A stretch of DNA of 58,572 bases from assembly GCA_905478295.1 (NCBI GenBank), contig CAJQHZ010000022.1, positions 1 through 58,572 of the forward strand, given 5' to 3'. This document shows positions 33,839 to 43,356 of the stretch, one piece after another. The translations under genes were made by a program, and so were the position numbers. Under the pieces are notes generated by a model. The model saw only the letters and a list, made by a program, of their open reading frames with translations, did not search any database and was not told where the DNA came from. Source of the stretch: an uncultured Flavobacteriales bacterium. GTDB lineage: Bacteria; Bacteroidota; Bacteroidia; Flavobacteriales; Schleiferiaceae. The stretch's first letter is position 1, and each line of letters opens with the position of its first letter.

Positions 33839-35305
33839 TTACCACTCAAAAGCGTAGTAATTTGCTTTACCATTGGGTTCAAATCCTTGGATAAGAACGC
33901 CGTCGCCTGGGTTGAACTGTCGTACAAGTCGTTCAAAACTTTCAACGTTCTCTACATAAACGTTATTGAGTTTTACAATGATGAAATCCTTAGGTATACC
34001 CGCTTTTTGAAATCTACCACCCAATATTTTAGAAACTCTAATGCCGTAGCGAAGTCCTAAGCGGCGCTTGTCTGTACTGCTTAATTCCTCGAGTTCGGCG
34101 CCGAAATTGCGAAGTAATTCTTCTTCTTTAGTGAGCATTTCGGTAGTGCCTAGTTTATTTTTGAGTACTACATTGAAGACCTCGTTTTTTCCTGAACGAT
34201 TCACCACTACGGAAAGTTTTTCTCCAGGTCGACGCTGCCCCAATGCCTCGGTAAGGTCGGCTCCTGTGGCGATGGACTTTCCGTTGACATTTATAATGAC
34301 ATCTCCTTTGGTGATACCAGCGTCGTCCGCCGCCCCTCCCGAAATTATATTAGCTACATAAACCCCTTTATTTACTTCTAAGTTTAATTCTTCGCTTAAT
34401 GCAGCGGTAACTTCGTTATAGTTGATGCCTATAAATGCGCGTTGCACACGGCCATATTCCATTAGATCGTTAACGACTTTAAGCATCAGGTTGGCAGGGA
34501 CGGCAAAACTGTAGCCCTCAAAAGATCCGCTTCGAGATGAGATGGCGGTATTAATCCCCACCAATTCTCCTAAAGTGTTGACTAGCGCACCTCCAGAATT
34601 ACCTGGATTAACAGCAGCATCCGTCTGTAAAAAACTCTCTATAGCACTTTGCTCGTCAATAATGTTGATATCACGACCTTTTGCAGAAATAATACCTGCT
34701 GTAACTGTGGAGGTGAGGTTGAACGGATTGCCTACGGCAAGCACCCATTGGCCCAATCTGACCTCGTCGGAGTTTGCAACACTCACTTTTGTCAATTCAA
34801 TTCCCTCTATTTTTAATAAAGCAATATCAGTAGTGGGATCCGCCCCGATCAATTCTGCTTCGTATTCGTCATTGTTTGAGGTCGTCACCACAATGGTCTT
34901 CGCACCTTTGATGACGTGATTGTTGGTGACGATATAACCGTCTTCGGTAAGAATAACGCCGGATCCGGAGCCTTCTACTTCAAACTTTTCTGGGGTAGAT
35001 GGCCGACCAAAGAATAAATCATTGAAAGGGTTGTAGTAATTCTGAACACGCTCGGCAGTGGTCTTCACGTGAACTACCGCTTCCACAGTGCGCTCCGCTG
35101 CTGCAACAAAATCTGTTGGAGCAGAGGGCAGTGGACGGTCTACAGTCAAATTCACTTGTGAGGCGCTCTGATGCGTATCCTCAATAATGACGGTTTTTCC
35201 AGTCCATCCCAAACTGTGCGCGGCTCCAAGCGCCACCAAGCCACCTATGGCAGTAAACACTATGGGGCGACCTATGGATTTCAGTAATGCTTTCATAAGG
35301 TTCAT
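33839..35305 (-). CDS. Do/DegP-type periplasmic serine protease
   Basis: A 488-residue envelope protease/chaperone. The N-terminus has a signal or anchor helix (about residues 12-32). The trypsin-like domain carries H130 in TNNHV, D160 in TTDIALLKI and S237 in GNSGGAL. Two PDZ domains follow: GINYNEVTAAL... about 290-375 and a second C-terminal one. Such proteases degrade misfolded envelope proteins. The catalytic triad is intact. The gene is monocistronic with its own terminator. Confidence 0.9.
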   Translation of the reverse strand: MNLMKALLKSIGRPIVFTAIGGLVALGAAHSLGWTGKTVIIEDTHQSASQVNLTVDRPLPSAPTDFVAAAERTVEAVVHVKTTAERVQNYYNPFNDLFFGRPSTPEKFEVEGSGSGVILTEDGYIVTNNHVIKGAKTIVVTTSNNDEYEAELIGADPTTDIALLKIEGIELTKVSVANSDEVRLGQWVLAVGNPFNLTSTVTAGIISAKGRDINIIDEQSAIESFLQTDAAVNPGNSGGALVNTLGELVGINTAISSRSGSFEGYSFAVPANLMLKVVNDLMEYGRVQRAFIGINYNEVTAALSEELNLEVNKGVYVANIISGGAADDAGITKGDVIINVNGKSIATGADLTEALGQRRPGEKLSVVVNRSGKNEVFNVVLKNKLGTTEMLTKEEELLRNFGAELEELSSTDKRRLGLRYGIRVSKILGGRFQKAGIPKDFIIVKLNNVYVENVESFERLVRQFNPGDGVLIQGFEPNGKANYYAFEW

Positions 35306-35407
35306 TCGTTAGATTCTTGTTTCCTTCGTACCTTCATATTGTACACCAAATCAACGCACATACCTCATCGAAACGCATAACTTTAACGCCTTTTAACACC
35401 TACTGGC

Positions 35408-36178
35408 ATGTCCTACGTAGAATTTTATAAATACCACGGCGCTGGAAATGATTTTATCCTTATCGATAATCGATCCGGTACGCTGACTGTAACGACCGAA
35501 ACCATAGCACATTGGTGCCACCGAAATTACGGTGTTGGCGCTGACGGATTAATGTTGTTGGAAGCGCCTAAGGTGGAAGGCGATCACTTTTACATGCAGT
35601 ATTTTAATTCTGATGGAAGGGAAAGTACCATGTGCGGTAATGGCGGTAGGTGCATTGCGCGGTTTGCGGTGGATTTAGGAATTGCCGCTGAGGGCACGTT
35701 GAATTTTCATGCCATTGATGGGCCACATACTGCTGTGGTCTCTCAATCGAGCGTTGCCTTAAGTATGATCGATGCCCCTGCTGTTATCTCTCGAAACAAT
35801 GGTTTCTTTATTGATACGGGGTCTCCACATCACGTTGAGCATCGGGAGCCGGGACCAGATTTTGTAGGCACGGCTCGCTCTATTCGAAATGCATATGGAC
35901 CAGAAGGTGCGAATGTAAATTTCATTCAAGCGTGTGAAGGCGAACTTTCTATACGTACGTACGAACGCGGTGTAGAAAACGAAACATTGGCGTGTGGCAC
36001 AGGTGCAACTGCAGCAGCTATGGTTGCAGTAGCGCAGGGCTGGGCGCCTTCTGCACCGGTAAGGCTCTATGCACAAGGCGGAATATTGACGGTAGACTTC
36101 AAAGGAAGTGGACCTTTTACAGATGTTGTGCTTACTGGACCTGCAATGCAAGTATTTAAAGGATTGTTACCATTATGA
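35408..36178 (+). CDS. dapF: diaminopimelate epimerase
   Basis: Converts LL- to meso-diaminopimelate for lysine and peptidoglycan synthesis. The 256 residues include YHGAGNDFILID, the first catalytic cysteine C76 in TMCGNGGRC and the second, C196, in ETLACGTGATA. Both are intact. It starts a tight operon: its stop overlaps the GNAT gene start by four bases, and that gene in turn overlaps mltG, giving two wall-related genes with an acetyltransferase between. Confidence 0.95.
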   Translation: MSYVEFYKYHGAGNDFILIDNRSGTLTVTTETIAHWCHRNYGVGADGLMLLEAPKVEGDHFYMQYFNSDGRESTMCGNGGRCIARFAVDLGIAAEGTLNFHAIDGPHTAVVSQSSVALSMIDAPAVISRNNGFFIDTGSPHHVEHREPGPDFVGTARSIRNAYGPEGANVNFIQACEGELSIRTYERGVENETLACGTGATAAAMVAVAQGWAPSAPVRLYAQGGILTVDFKGSGPFTDVVLTGPAMQVFKGLLPL

Positions 36179-36690
36179 TTAAAGTAACGGATAACGGATT
36201 CTTGCGCGCACCTGAGCCGGAAGACCTTCAATGGCTTCACGGCATCGAAAATGATGCATCGCTTTGGTATTTAGGAATAAGTAAGGAGCCGTGGAGTAAA
36301 AAAGTGTTGGCCGATTATTTGGCCGCACAACCAGGCAACCTACAACGTGATGGTCAACTTCGCTTACTCTTTGTCTTTAACGGGACAACGGCAGGTGCTA
36401 TTGACCTTTTTGATTACGACCCTGTAGCTCGTAAAGCTGGAGTCGGAATTCTACTTTCGGAGGCGTTTCGCGGTAAAGGATTAGGTAAAATGGTCCTAAA
36501 AGCTTTCGATTCGTATTGCTTTAAGACGCTCGGGTTGCATAGTCTTTATGCTCATGTTCCCATGAATAATGATGCCTCCATACAATTGTTCGAACAAAGC
36601 GGATATCGTGCGGTTGGAACTTTAGAAGATTGGGTCTGGTTCGACGGTACTCATCAAAATGCACAACTCTTTCAAAAATTAGTTTCATGA
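36175..36690 (+). CDS. GNAT family N-acetyltransferase
   Basis: A 171-residue cytosolic acetyltransferase of the RimJ/RimL type, with a GNAT core: AGVGILLSEAFRGKGLGKMVL (acetyl-CoA loop, R/Q-x-x-G-x-G/A) and LHSLYAHVPMNNDASIQLFEQSGYRAVG. The substrate is unknown; amino sugars, ribosomal N-termini or antibiotics are all acetylated by relatives. Overlaps dapF by four bases and mltG by four bases. Confidence 0.85.
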   Translation: MIKVTDNGFLRAPEPEDLQWLHGIENDASLWYLGISKEPWSKKVLADYLAAQPGNLQRDGQLRLLFVFNGTTAGAIDLFDYDPVARKAGVGILLSEAFRGKGLGKMVLKAFDSYCFKTLGLHSLYAHVPMNNDASIQLFEQSGYRAVGTLEDWVWFDGTHQNAQLFQKLVS

Positions 36691-37715
36691 GAAAACTGAT
36701 GGTGATTACAGTAGGCGTGGTTATTCCGGGTCTATTGCTAGTATTGGTTTGGAAAGGCTATAATGCGGTTTTCGAAGCGAATGTCAATCCGGAATTGGCA
36801 CCCTATGAATTATATGTAGAACCCGGAACCACATTGGAAACAGTATATGAGGCGTGGTTTGAATCCGGCCTATTACTTCAGCCGGAAGGTTTTTACTTGA
36901 TTGGTAAGAAAAAGGGATTGGATACGCTCAATACGGGACATTACCTCATCGAGGAGGGAATGAGTAGCAATGGAATCGTAAATATGTTGAAAGCAGGGTT
37001 ACAGACGCCTGTGAAGGTAAGTTTCAATAGCGCTAAGAACCTAAGCGATCTCGCGGACCAATTGAGTCCTCAGCTGATGGTCGATGCAGCTGCTCTCAAT
37101 GAAGCATTGCAAGCACCCATGGAAGGATGGGAAGGGCCTTTGAAGCAAGGCGCTTTTTTACCCGATACCTATGAGTTCTATTGGAATGCCAGCGCAGAGA
37201 CTGTTGCAAATAAGCTTTATCAGAATACCATTTCATTTTGGACGCCTTCGCGCATTCGTCAGGCAAATGAATTGGGCTTGACGCCAGGGGAGATTAGCAC
37301 ATTGGCTTCCATTGTAATGAAAGAAAGCAGTAAAGCCGACGACCGTCCGAAAGTGGCTCGTTTGTATTTGAACCGATTGGTAGCAGGAATGAAGTTGCAG
37401 GCAGATCCTACGGTCATCTATGCTATACAGCAAGAAAATCCTGCTGCAGTGGTGCAACGTGTTTTGCGAAGAGATTTAACCATTGATTCGCCGTACAACA
37501 CGTATAAGAATGTAGGTCTTCCCCCTGGACCTATTTGTGTTCCCGAGAAGGCAGCACTATTAGCTGTATTAAACGCGCCTTCGCACGATTTTATCTTCAT
37601 GTGTGCAGATCCCGATCAACCCGGTTACCATGCTTTCGCACGTGATTATGCAAGTCATTTGGAGAATCAACGCAAATGGACGAATTGGCTAAACAGCCGA
37701 AAAATATATAGATAG
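36687..37715 (+). CDS. mltG: endolytic murein transglycosylase MltG
   Basis: A 342-residue inner-membrane enzyme that cuts nascent glycan strands and ends their elongation. It has one N-terminal membrane segment (about residues 5-24), a LysM-like region and the YceG domain. Catalytic Glu lies in IVMKESSK, and the conserved ADPTVIYAI, SPYNTYKNVGLPPGPI and NAPSHDFIFMCAD blocks follow. The ATG at 36687 overlaps the GNAT stop (ATGA), so this start is favoured over an upstream ATG at 36630 inside that gene. Confidence 0.9.
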   Translation: MRKLMVITVGVVIPGLLLVLVWKGYNAVFEANVNPELAPYELYVEPGTTLETVYEAWFESGLLLQPEGFYLIGKKKGLDTLNTGHYLIEEGMSSNGIVNMLKAGLQTPVKVSFNSAKNLSDLADQLSPQLMVDAAALNEALQAPMEGWEGPLKQGAFLPDTYEFYWNASAETVANKLYQNTISFWTPSRIRQANELGLTPGEISTLASIVMKESSKADDRPKVARLYLNRLVAGMKLQADPTVIYAIQQENPAAVVQRVLRRDLTIDSPYNTYKNVGLPPGPICVPEKAALLAVLNAPSHDFIFMCADPDQPGYHAFARDYASHLENQRKWTNWLNSRKIYR

Positions 37716-37750
37716 CTAATTTTTATTGCTTAAAGCCTGCTTCGGGCTAA

Positions 37751-37790
37751 AAAAAACACCCCCGCATTCTCGAGAGAAGTGCGAGGGTGA
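37751..37790 (-). terminator. terminator of the giant T9SS protein gene
   Basis: A roughly 13-bp imperfect stem (37757-37771 with 37774-37789) in which CACCCCCGCA faces TGCGAGGGTG. On the minus strand it ends in a long T run (37756-37749). Confidence 0.75.
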
Positions 37791-37811
37791 AAAAAAGAGT
37801 TGGTTGTTGTA

Positions 37812-40800
37812 TTACTCTACAATCAAACGTTGAACATCTGTTCCAATAGGAGTAACGGTCTCAACAAGATACATGCCTGCCGCCCATGAGGAGGTCTCTA
37901 TAGCAAAGGTCTGTATTCCAGAAGTTCCATGAACCGTGCGTTGTTCGAGGATTTGTCCCTGTGTATTCCGCACAGTGATTATCACATCTGCATCGCTTTG
38001 GAAGCTGATTGGTAACTGCGCAATCCCTGAAGTAGGGTTCGGGTGGATGTTACCAACACCAATGTTTTGTTCCAATTCTTCTTGACCAATCACATAAATT
38101 CTATCGTTGTCACTGGTCTTGTAGAAACAGAAATCGTCAATAGCCCATCCGGCTTTATTAATAGTCTCATCAGAGCCAAAGCGGAATCTAAAGATGGCAT
38201 TACGCGCTGTATCAACCGCCAGGTTGATGGTGGCTTGTTCCCACCCATTACTCACACCCGTCCAACCTGGTTTGAAGATGTCCAATGAAGTAACAAAACT
38301 GGTATTGAACCACGTCGCACCGAAGAGGTTTGTACCTACAGTATGCCAGGAGATACCGCCATCAAAAGTGACATCTACGGTTCCTCCATCATGATAGATT
38401 TCGGTTGAGAAAGCATGCATGAATTCGTAGGTATATGTCTGACCTGAATCTAAGCGGAATACTGGTGTATAGAGCGCTGAAGAGTCGCGTTTCTTGTAAT
38501 TAGAGTCAAGATCAGTCATCCATGCATTCGAACCACTATTTGCAGCAACTAAAGGTGCAATACTCGGCGTCCCCACTTCCCAAGCAGTTAGCCCGTCCTT
38601 GACGAATGCATTTAAGGTCAACCATGGTGATATGGCGGGGTCATCAAAATTATTACAGTAAGAACTATCTACAGACATAATGATCTTATCTAGAACAGTA
38701 ATATCTGCACAGATTTGATCATCACTTGGATCATTATCTGGCTTACTGTCTGGACGTGAAGTGCGTACACAAACGTTGTAAAGTCCACTTGCCGGGCTAA
38801 CCCAATCTTGATCAAATTCGTACCATGCTGTTTTTCTTGGTACCAATGGCGGATTGAAGACTACCTGCTCCGGGTTAGACCATGTAGTTCCACCATCCGT
38901 ACTAAATTCCACCAAACAGCTGTCAAGGACTTTCGCACCTGTATTTTTAATCAGGGTCTTCAGGTGATTGTTCTGATCAGGTACAGGTAAGTATTCCACA
39001 GTGGTCACATTGATAGGTGCGGCACTGTTTTGTGGTGGAATGTAAACTTCTACTTTGTCTAAATTCCAACCGTCACTATTTCCTGTTCCCGATTTCATGC
39101 GTGCGCGAAGAATTAACGGTGCAGCAGAAAAGTTCCAGGTTGATAATGGCCAAGAAGAGCTTATCTGACCTTGGGCACCGACCCATGCATCGTTTACTGA
39201 AGAAGTACCCGTATTATACCAGTTGGTACTTACTACGTTCTGTGGATCCCAGAATCCAAGTGTATTCCATGTTCCACCTCCTTGGAATTCGATCAGTGCA
39301 ACATCACCGGCTCCTAAATCAACATCGTGAACCAGACGTAGTTCGGCACCCGCTATAGTGTCGAAGCCGATAAACCTCGGGAAGTATAAGAATTCTTCAA
39401 GACCACCAGGTACATTCTGATTAGGGCGTGTAGCCATACCATTATTGTTACCTAGGGCATTAATCTGATCAACTTTCCATAAGTCTAATGCTCCTGAAAC
39501 GAAGAATCCTGAAGAATCGCCGTCGTTACAGTTTTCGAAATCTTCTACAAATCCAGATTGAATGTATACTTCCGGCCAACCCGCACTCTTCACATAAGAC
39601 GAATCGTTCCATGAATGGTTGTCATTTGATTTCGTAGTGTAGGCATGAACTTCAAAAGTACCTTTTGGCCAGGCAACAGTGTTTGTGTTATCTGTTACTA
39701 GTACATTACCGCCTGCTGGGATAGAACCACTGTGGGTAAAGGTATATGTAGTGCTAACTCCTGCATTTGTACCACAGGTAGGGGTGACTGTATAGGTTAC
39801 CGGTATATTGCTTTGGGCGTTCTTACCAAAGTTTCTGACTTTGAATTTTGCTTTCTTAGTCGCTGGGCCACCGACCATATTGATACGTGCTACTGGGTTT
39901 TCGATTGCGTCAACGCCAACATCGACATTAGCCTTGTCTACAATAACAATATCGTCGAACGCAATATCTGCAGCGACACCAAAACCGGACTTCTGTGCTA
40001 TAAAACGAAGCTTAATAAGATTACCCGCTTGTGCACTAAGATCAACCTCGTAGAAAGACCAGTTGTCTTTTTCATCTGTGAGGGTAGTTGTATATGGCGT
40101 CATCGGATTCGTCCAGAAGTTATCTCCTGACTTGATCCACTGTACACGAATAGCTCCGATATCAGCTCCATACATATGGTGACGGAACTGAAGAACAGGC
40201 TTAGTCATGTTGCTCAAATCCAAACATTTCGATACAAGCGTTGCCGACGCTGGTGAAAGACCATAGTTACCTTCTGTAACTAAATAGTTTCCTTGTGCAC
40301 TTTTATCGGTGATTGGACCTGAACCTATAGTTGGGGTCCATTCGTTACCTACCATAAATGCAAATTCACCGCTATTACCGGCTGGAACAGGCGTGAACAC
40401 ATCTAGTGGGAAACTACCGGCATTTCCTGCTGTGTTGTTTCCTGCAGTTGTTCCTGCACCATCAAAGTCTAATACGTATGGGAAGGTCGAGTATGGCTCT
40501 TCATGCACAATTCTGATCGGCCCAATAGTATCGTTTGTTGCAACCGTATCACCAGGTTGTTCTGTATACACCCAGATGTCATAGATTCCGTAACCACTTA
40601 GGTTGGGTCCTGTGGCAAAGGTGTAGAAAGTTGAATCACCCGTTTCTAATGTCTTTTGGGTAATGTATTCTGTGTTAGTTTGGTTGGTTGTGGTTCCAGC
40701 CGTATTGGTGTAGTCAAATTCCCAAGTAACAGGAACACTATCAAGGCTGGTACACCCGTTATTTTGAATCCATAAATCAATGGTTTCGTTATTCGAATAC

Positions 40801-42602
40801 GAACAATAGCCATTTTCAGGATTAAAGACATCACGCAGCGCCACTTCATAGGTTGGTGGTTCATAAATGCGTATGTTATCAATTGCGACATCACCTTTGA
40901 GTGAATTCCCTCTGTTCACAGAGAAACGAATGCGCGCATAGTCTCCTGTAATGTCATTCAATGCAACAGAATAAGTTTTGAAAGGATCAGTTGACTTCGT
41001 TTGTTGTTGACCGTCAATACGTGCCAAACCAGTATACGCTGAGGTATTAAACCCAGTATCCGCGGTAATGGCTAGGAAGTCGACGTGTGCGCCATACATG
41101 TGGTAGTCGAATTCTAGGATTGCACAGTTGTAGCTTCTCAAATCTAAACAAGGCGTTATAAAGTGTGCCTTATCATTCGAAGAACCTTGTTCAGCTTCTG
41201 TGTAAATATATTTTCCGCCACCATTTGGAGAAGCATCACCATCGGGTCCTGTTAAGTTCGTTGCCGTACCCCCAGTTCGAATAGACCATGCAAATCCTAT
41301 GGTATTTTCGTTGGGTATGACTTTGTAATTTTGTCCATAAGGTGGATTCTGATCAGGGAAGTTACCGCGGTGGCTAACACCTGTAGCTCCTGTACCAGAT
41401 CCAGCAACCCAGTATACGTTATTTTCAAAATCCTGATCGACAGGTAGCGTAGTTGAATATGGGAAAGAGCTTTGCGTTGTCGTTCCACAAATAGGAGGTA
41501 GTCCGGTATCTCTCCAGAATCTGTAAGCGAAAATGGATGCAGATTCTAATGGATCACGGACGACGTTGGGACAAGCACAATCAAAAATACGGACGTACCA
41601 TTCGATGGTATCGTGGACACCGATATTGCCGAAAGTGTACGTATACTGCGATGAATCAGGACAATTGCTGGAGAACGAAGAAGTCATTAAAGAATCACTC
41701 CATGTGCTCCATGAGCTCGTAGAGTAATCATAGCGGCGCATGTAGATCCGCATACTATCAACACCAACATTATCTTTTCCCTTCACGCGTACAGATTGAG
41801 TCGGCATGTAGCGTGCGCCAATGGGTTTGGCTGGAACACTCACATTTACCCAATCCATAGTCGGTGGCTCTAATTCACAGGGTGCCCCTTCAACCATAAG
41901 ATTGTCCACAAACCAGCCTTCTAGTGCTGAAGGTGATGGTGTACCCGTTTTATTTGACATGATGAAGCGCAACTTACAGTTGGCATAACCGTATTGCGAG
42001 TTAGTATTGTCGTAAGTTCCTAAATAGCTGCTCAAGTCAAATGTTTCGCGCGCCCACCAGTCAGATGCGGTAGTTGGCGTAGGTCCCGTTCCAGTGTTGG
42101 AATTACCAATAGTAGGTCCGTACCAATATGGGGTAAGTAGTTGTGACGGGTAAGATAATTCGTTAAACCAACCCTGCGAACTAAACTGAGGACTACCTCC
42201 TTGATAATGTGTGCTGGTTAAATTCACCCAAGTCGCTCCGTTGTCACGTGACATTTGGATGAACGCTTTTTGGATGTAACGTATTTTACAAATCTGGTCG
42301 AATGTCAACCTGACGTTGGTGTAAGTTACCGTAGTGAAGGCATCCGTTTCGAAAACAATCGAGTCATTCGCATAGATCTGCGTATGAAAGGACGCATTGC
42401 CTGTGGTCTTGATGTACGATGTATCGTTCCAAGAGCGCGTGGCGTTGGTGGAATCCGTGTTGTAGTTGGCGGCAATTGAGTCGGCACCTAAGGTTCCATC
42501 GAAATTTTCCGTGTAAACGGTGTCAATTGGCGGAGCAAATTGTCCAAAAACCGCTGGGGAAGCGAGGGCAATTAGGAGTATAGCTAGTAAGCTTTTCTTC
42601 AT
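37812..42602 (-). CDS. giant T9SS-exported adhesin-like protein
   Basis: A 1,596-residue secreted protein. It has a signal peptide (MKKSLLAILLIALASPAVFGQ), then several jelly-roll (MAM/choice-of-anchor-J-like) modules. They recur with GWFVDNLMVEG, DVAIDNIRIYEPP, DIAFDDIVIVDK, WNLDKVEVYIPP and GWAIDDFCFYK endings. They alternate with immunoglobulin-like CARDB-type segments (VDVGVDAIENP, EVALRDVFNPENGYC). A type A sorting domain (IHPNPTSGIAQL to QRLIVE) closes the chain. Such proteins are surface adhesins or glycan binders. No enzymatic motif is visible. It is monocistronic with a promoter element and terminator. Confidence 0.85.
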   Translation of the reverse strand: MKKSLLAILLIALASPAVFGQFAPPIDTVYTENFDGTLGADSIAANYNTDSTNATRSWNDTSYIKTTGNASFHTQIYANDSIVFETDAFTTVTYTNVRLTFDQICKIRYIQKAFIQMSRDNGATWVNLTSTHYQGGSPQFSSQGWFNELSYPSQLLTPYWYGPTIGNSNTGTGPTPTTASDWWARETFDLSSYLGTYDNTNSQYGYANCKLRFIMSNKTGTPSPSALEGWFVDNLMVEGAPCELEPPTMDWVNVSVPAKPIGARYMPTQSVRVKGKDNVGVDSMRIYMRRYDYSTSSWSTWSDSLMTSSFSSNCPDSSQYTYTFGNIGVHDTIEWYVRIFDCACPNVVRDPLESASIFAYRFWRDTGLPPICGTTTQSSFPYSTTLPVDQDFENNVYWVAGSGTGATGVSHRGNFPDQNPPYGQNYKVIPNENTIGFAWSIRTGGTATNLTGPDGDASPNGGGKYIYTEAEQGSSNDKAHFITPCLDLRSYNCAILEFDYHMYGAHVDFLAITADTGFNTSAYTGLARIDGQQQTKSTDPFKTYSVALNDITGDYARIRFSVNRGNSLKGDVAIDNIRIYEPPTYEVALRDVFNPENGYCSYSNNETIDLWIQNNGCTSLDSVPVTWEFDYTNTAGTTTNQTNTEYITQKTLETGDSTFYTFATGPNLSGYGIYDIWVYTEQPGDTVATNDTIGPIRIVHEEPYSTFPYVLDFDGAGTTAGNNTAGNAGSFPLDVFTPVPAGNSGEFAFMVGNEWTPTIGSGPITDKSAQGNYLVTEGNYGLSPASATLVSKCLDLSNMTKPVLQFRHHMYGADIGAIRVQWIKSGDNFWTNPMTPYTTTLTDEKDNWSFYEVDLSAQAGNLIKLRFIAQKSGFGVAADIAFDDIVIVDKANVDVGVDAIENPVARINMVGGPATKKAKFKVRNFGKNAQSNIPVTYTVTPTCGTNAGVSTTYTFTHSGSIPAGGNVLVTDNTNTVAWPKGTFEVHAYTTKSNDNHSWNDSSYVKSAGWPEVYIQSGFVEDFENCNDGDSSGFFVSGALDLWKVDQINALGNNNGMATRPNQNVPGGLEEFLYFPRFIGFDTIAGAELRLVHDVDLGAGDVALIEFQGGGTWNTLGFWDPQNVVSTNWYNTGTSSVNDAWVGAQGQISSSWPLSTWNFSAAPLILRARMKSGTGNSDGWNLDKVEVYIPPQNSAAPINVTTVEYLPVPDQNNHLKTLIKNTGAKVLDSCLVEFSTDGGTTWSNPEQVVFNPPLVPRKTAWYEFDQDWVSPASGLYNVCVRTSRPDSKPDNDPSDDQICADITVLDKIIMSVDSSYCNNFDDPAISPWLTLNAFVKDGLTAWEVGTPSIAPLVAANSGSNAWMTDLDSNYKKRDSSALYTPVFRLDSGQTYTYEFMHAFSTEIYHDGGTVDVTFDGGISWHTVGTNLFGATWFNTSFVTSLDIFKPGWTGVSNGWEQATINLAVDTARNAIFRFRFGSDETINKAGWAIDDFCFYKTSDNDRIYVIGQEELEQNIGVGNIHPNPTSGIAQLPISFQSDADVIITVRNTQGQILEQRTVHGTSGIQTFAIETSSWAAGMYLVETVTPIGTDVQRLIVE

Positions 42603-42640
42603 TTTAACGCGTTTGTGTTAACGTATTTTCAGGGTAGTTA

Positions 42641-42648
42641 CAAATATA
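42641..42648 (-). promoter_or_regulatory. -7 element of the giant T9SS protein gene
   Basis: TATATTTG on the minus strand ends 38 bases before the ATG at 42602. Confidence 0.45.
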
Positions 42649-42681
42649 TAAAAATGGGAATGCGCCCGACCTGAAAGTCAA

Positions 42682-42705
42682 TAAAAGTGGCACTTTAATG
42701 TGCCA
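42682..42705 (-). terminator. terminator of the FAH-family gene
   Basis: A 6-bp stem TGGCAC/GTGCCA (42688-42693 with 42700-42705). On the minus strand a C and four T follow. It lies 23 bases past the FAH stop codon. Confidence 0.6.
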
Positions 42706-42728
42706 ATGTTAAAATGTATTGATTGAGC

Positions 42729-43343
42729 TTATTTTACGTTGAAGTAAAATACACGCTCCTCCTCGAGAAAAAGTTCTAATAAATCTTCACGTTCCACGCG
42801 TCCAACACCCGCTGGCGTACCCGTAAAAATGAGATCGCCCGTCTTTAAAGTGAAGTATTTTGAAACATGGCTAATAATCTCATCTACAGAGAATAACATG
42901 TTTGTTGTGGAGCCGGATTGAACCGTATTTCCATTAATGTCTAGATGGAAATTAATATCCTGAATGTCCTTGCCAATTGTTGCAAGAGGAAAGAATTTTG
43001 ATACTGCCGCAGATCCGTCAAAAGCCTTTGCTTTTTCCCACGGTAGTCCATTTTCTTTACAATGCGCTTGTACATCTCTCGCAGTAAAATCAATGCCTAA
43101 GGCAATTTCACTGTAATATTTATGAGCAAAACGAGATTCGATGTGTTTTCCCAATTTATTGATTTTGACTACGACTTCAATTTCGTGGTGCACATCGTTA
43201 CTGTGCTCTGGTATGAAGAATGGATGTTTCTTTAGAAGGATTGCTGTATCCGGCTTGAGGAACACTACGGGCTCCTCCGGTATAGGATTGTTGAGTTCCT
43301 CAGCATGTTTCGCGTAATTCCTCCCAATACAAATGATTTTCAT
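42729..43343 (-). CDS. fumarylacetoacetate hydrolase family protein
   Basis: A 204-residue single-domain FAH protein. Metal-binding residues appear in HHEIEVVV (E-x-E) and the IGIDFTARDVQ region, plus the FTGTPAGVG loop near the C-terminus. Relatives cleave acylpyruvates or decarboxylate oxaloacetate, and the short N-terminal form (MKIICIGRNYAKHAEE) is typical of acylpyruvase/oxaloacetate decarboxylase types. The substrate is unknown. It is 13 bases downstream of the exonuclease gene and likely cotranscribed. Confidence 0.85.
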   Translation of the reverse strand: MKIICIGRNYAKHAEELNNPIPEEPVVFLKPDTAILLKKHPFFIPEHSNDVHHEIEVVVKINKLGKHIESRFAHKYYSEIALGIDFTARDVQAHCKENGLPWEKAKAFDGSAAVSKFFPLATIGKDIQDINFHLDINGNTVQSGSTTNMLFSVDEIISHVSKYFTLKTGDLIFTGTPAGVGRVEREDLLELFLEEERVFYFNVK

Positions 43344-43356
43344 CGCCGACGTTTTA

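Noticed and set aside
33697-33945. Minus-strand frame of 82 residues before the HtrA gene end
   Set aside because: It lies in another frame over the protease 3' end and the terminator, with no recognisable features.
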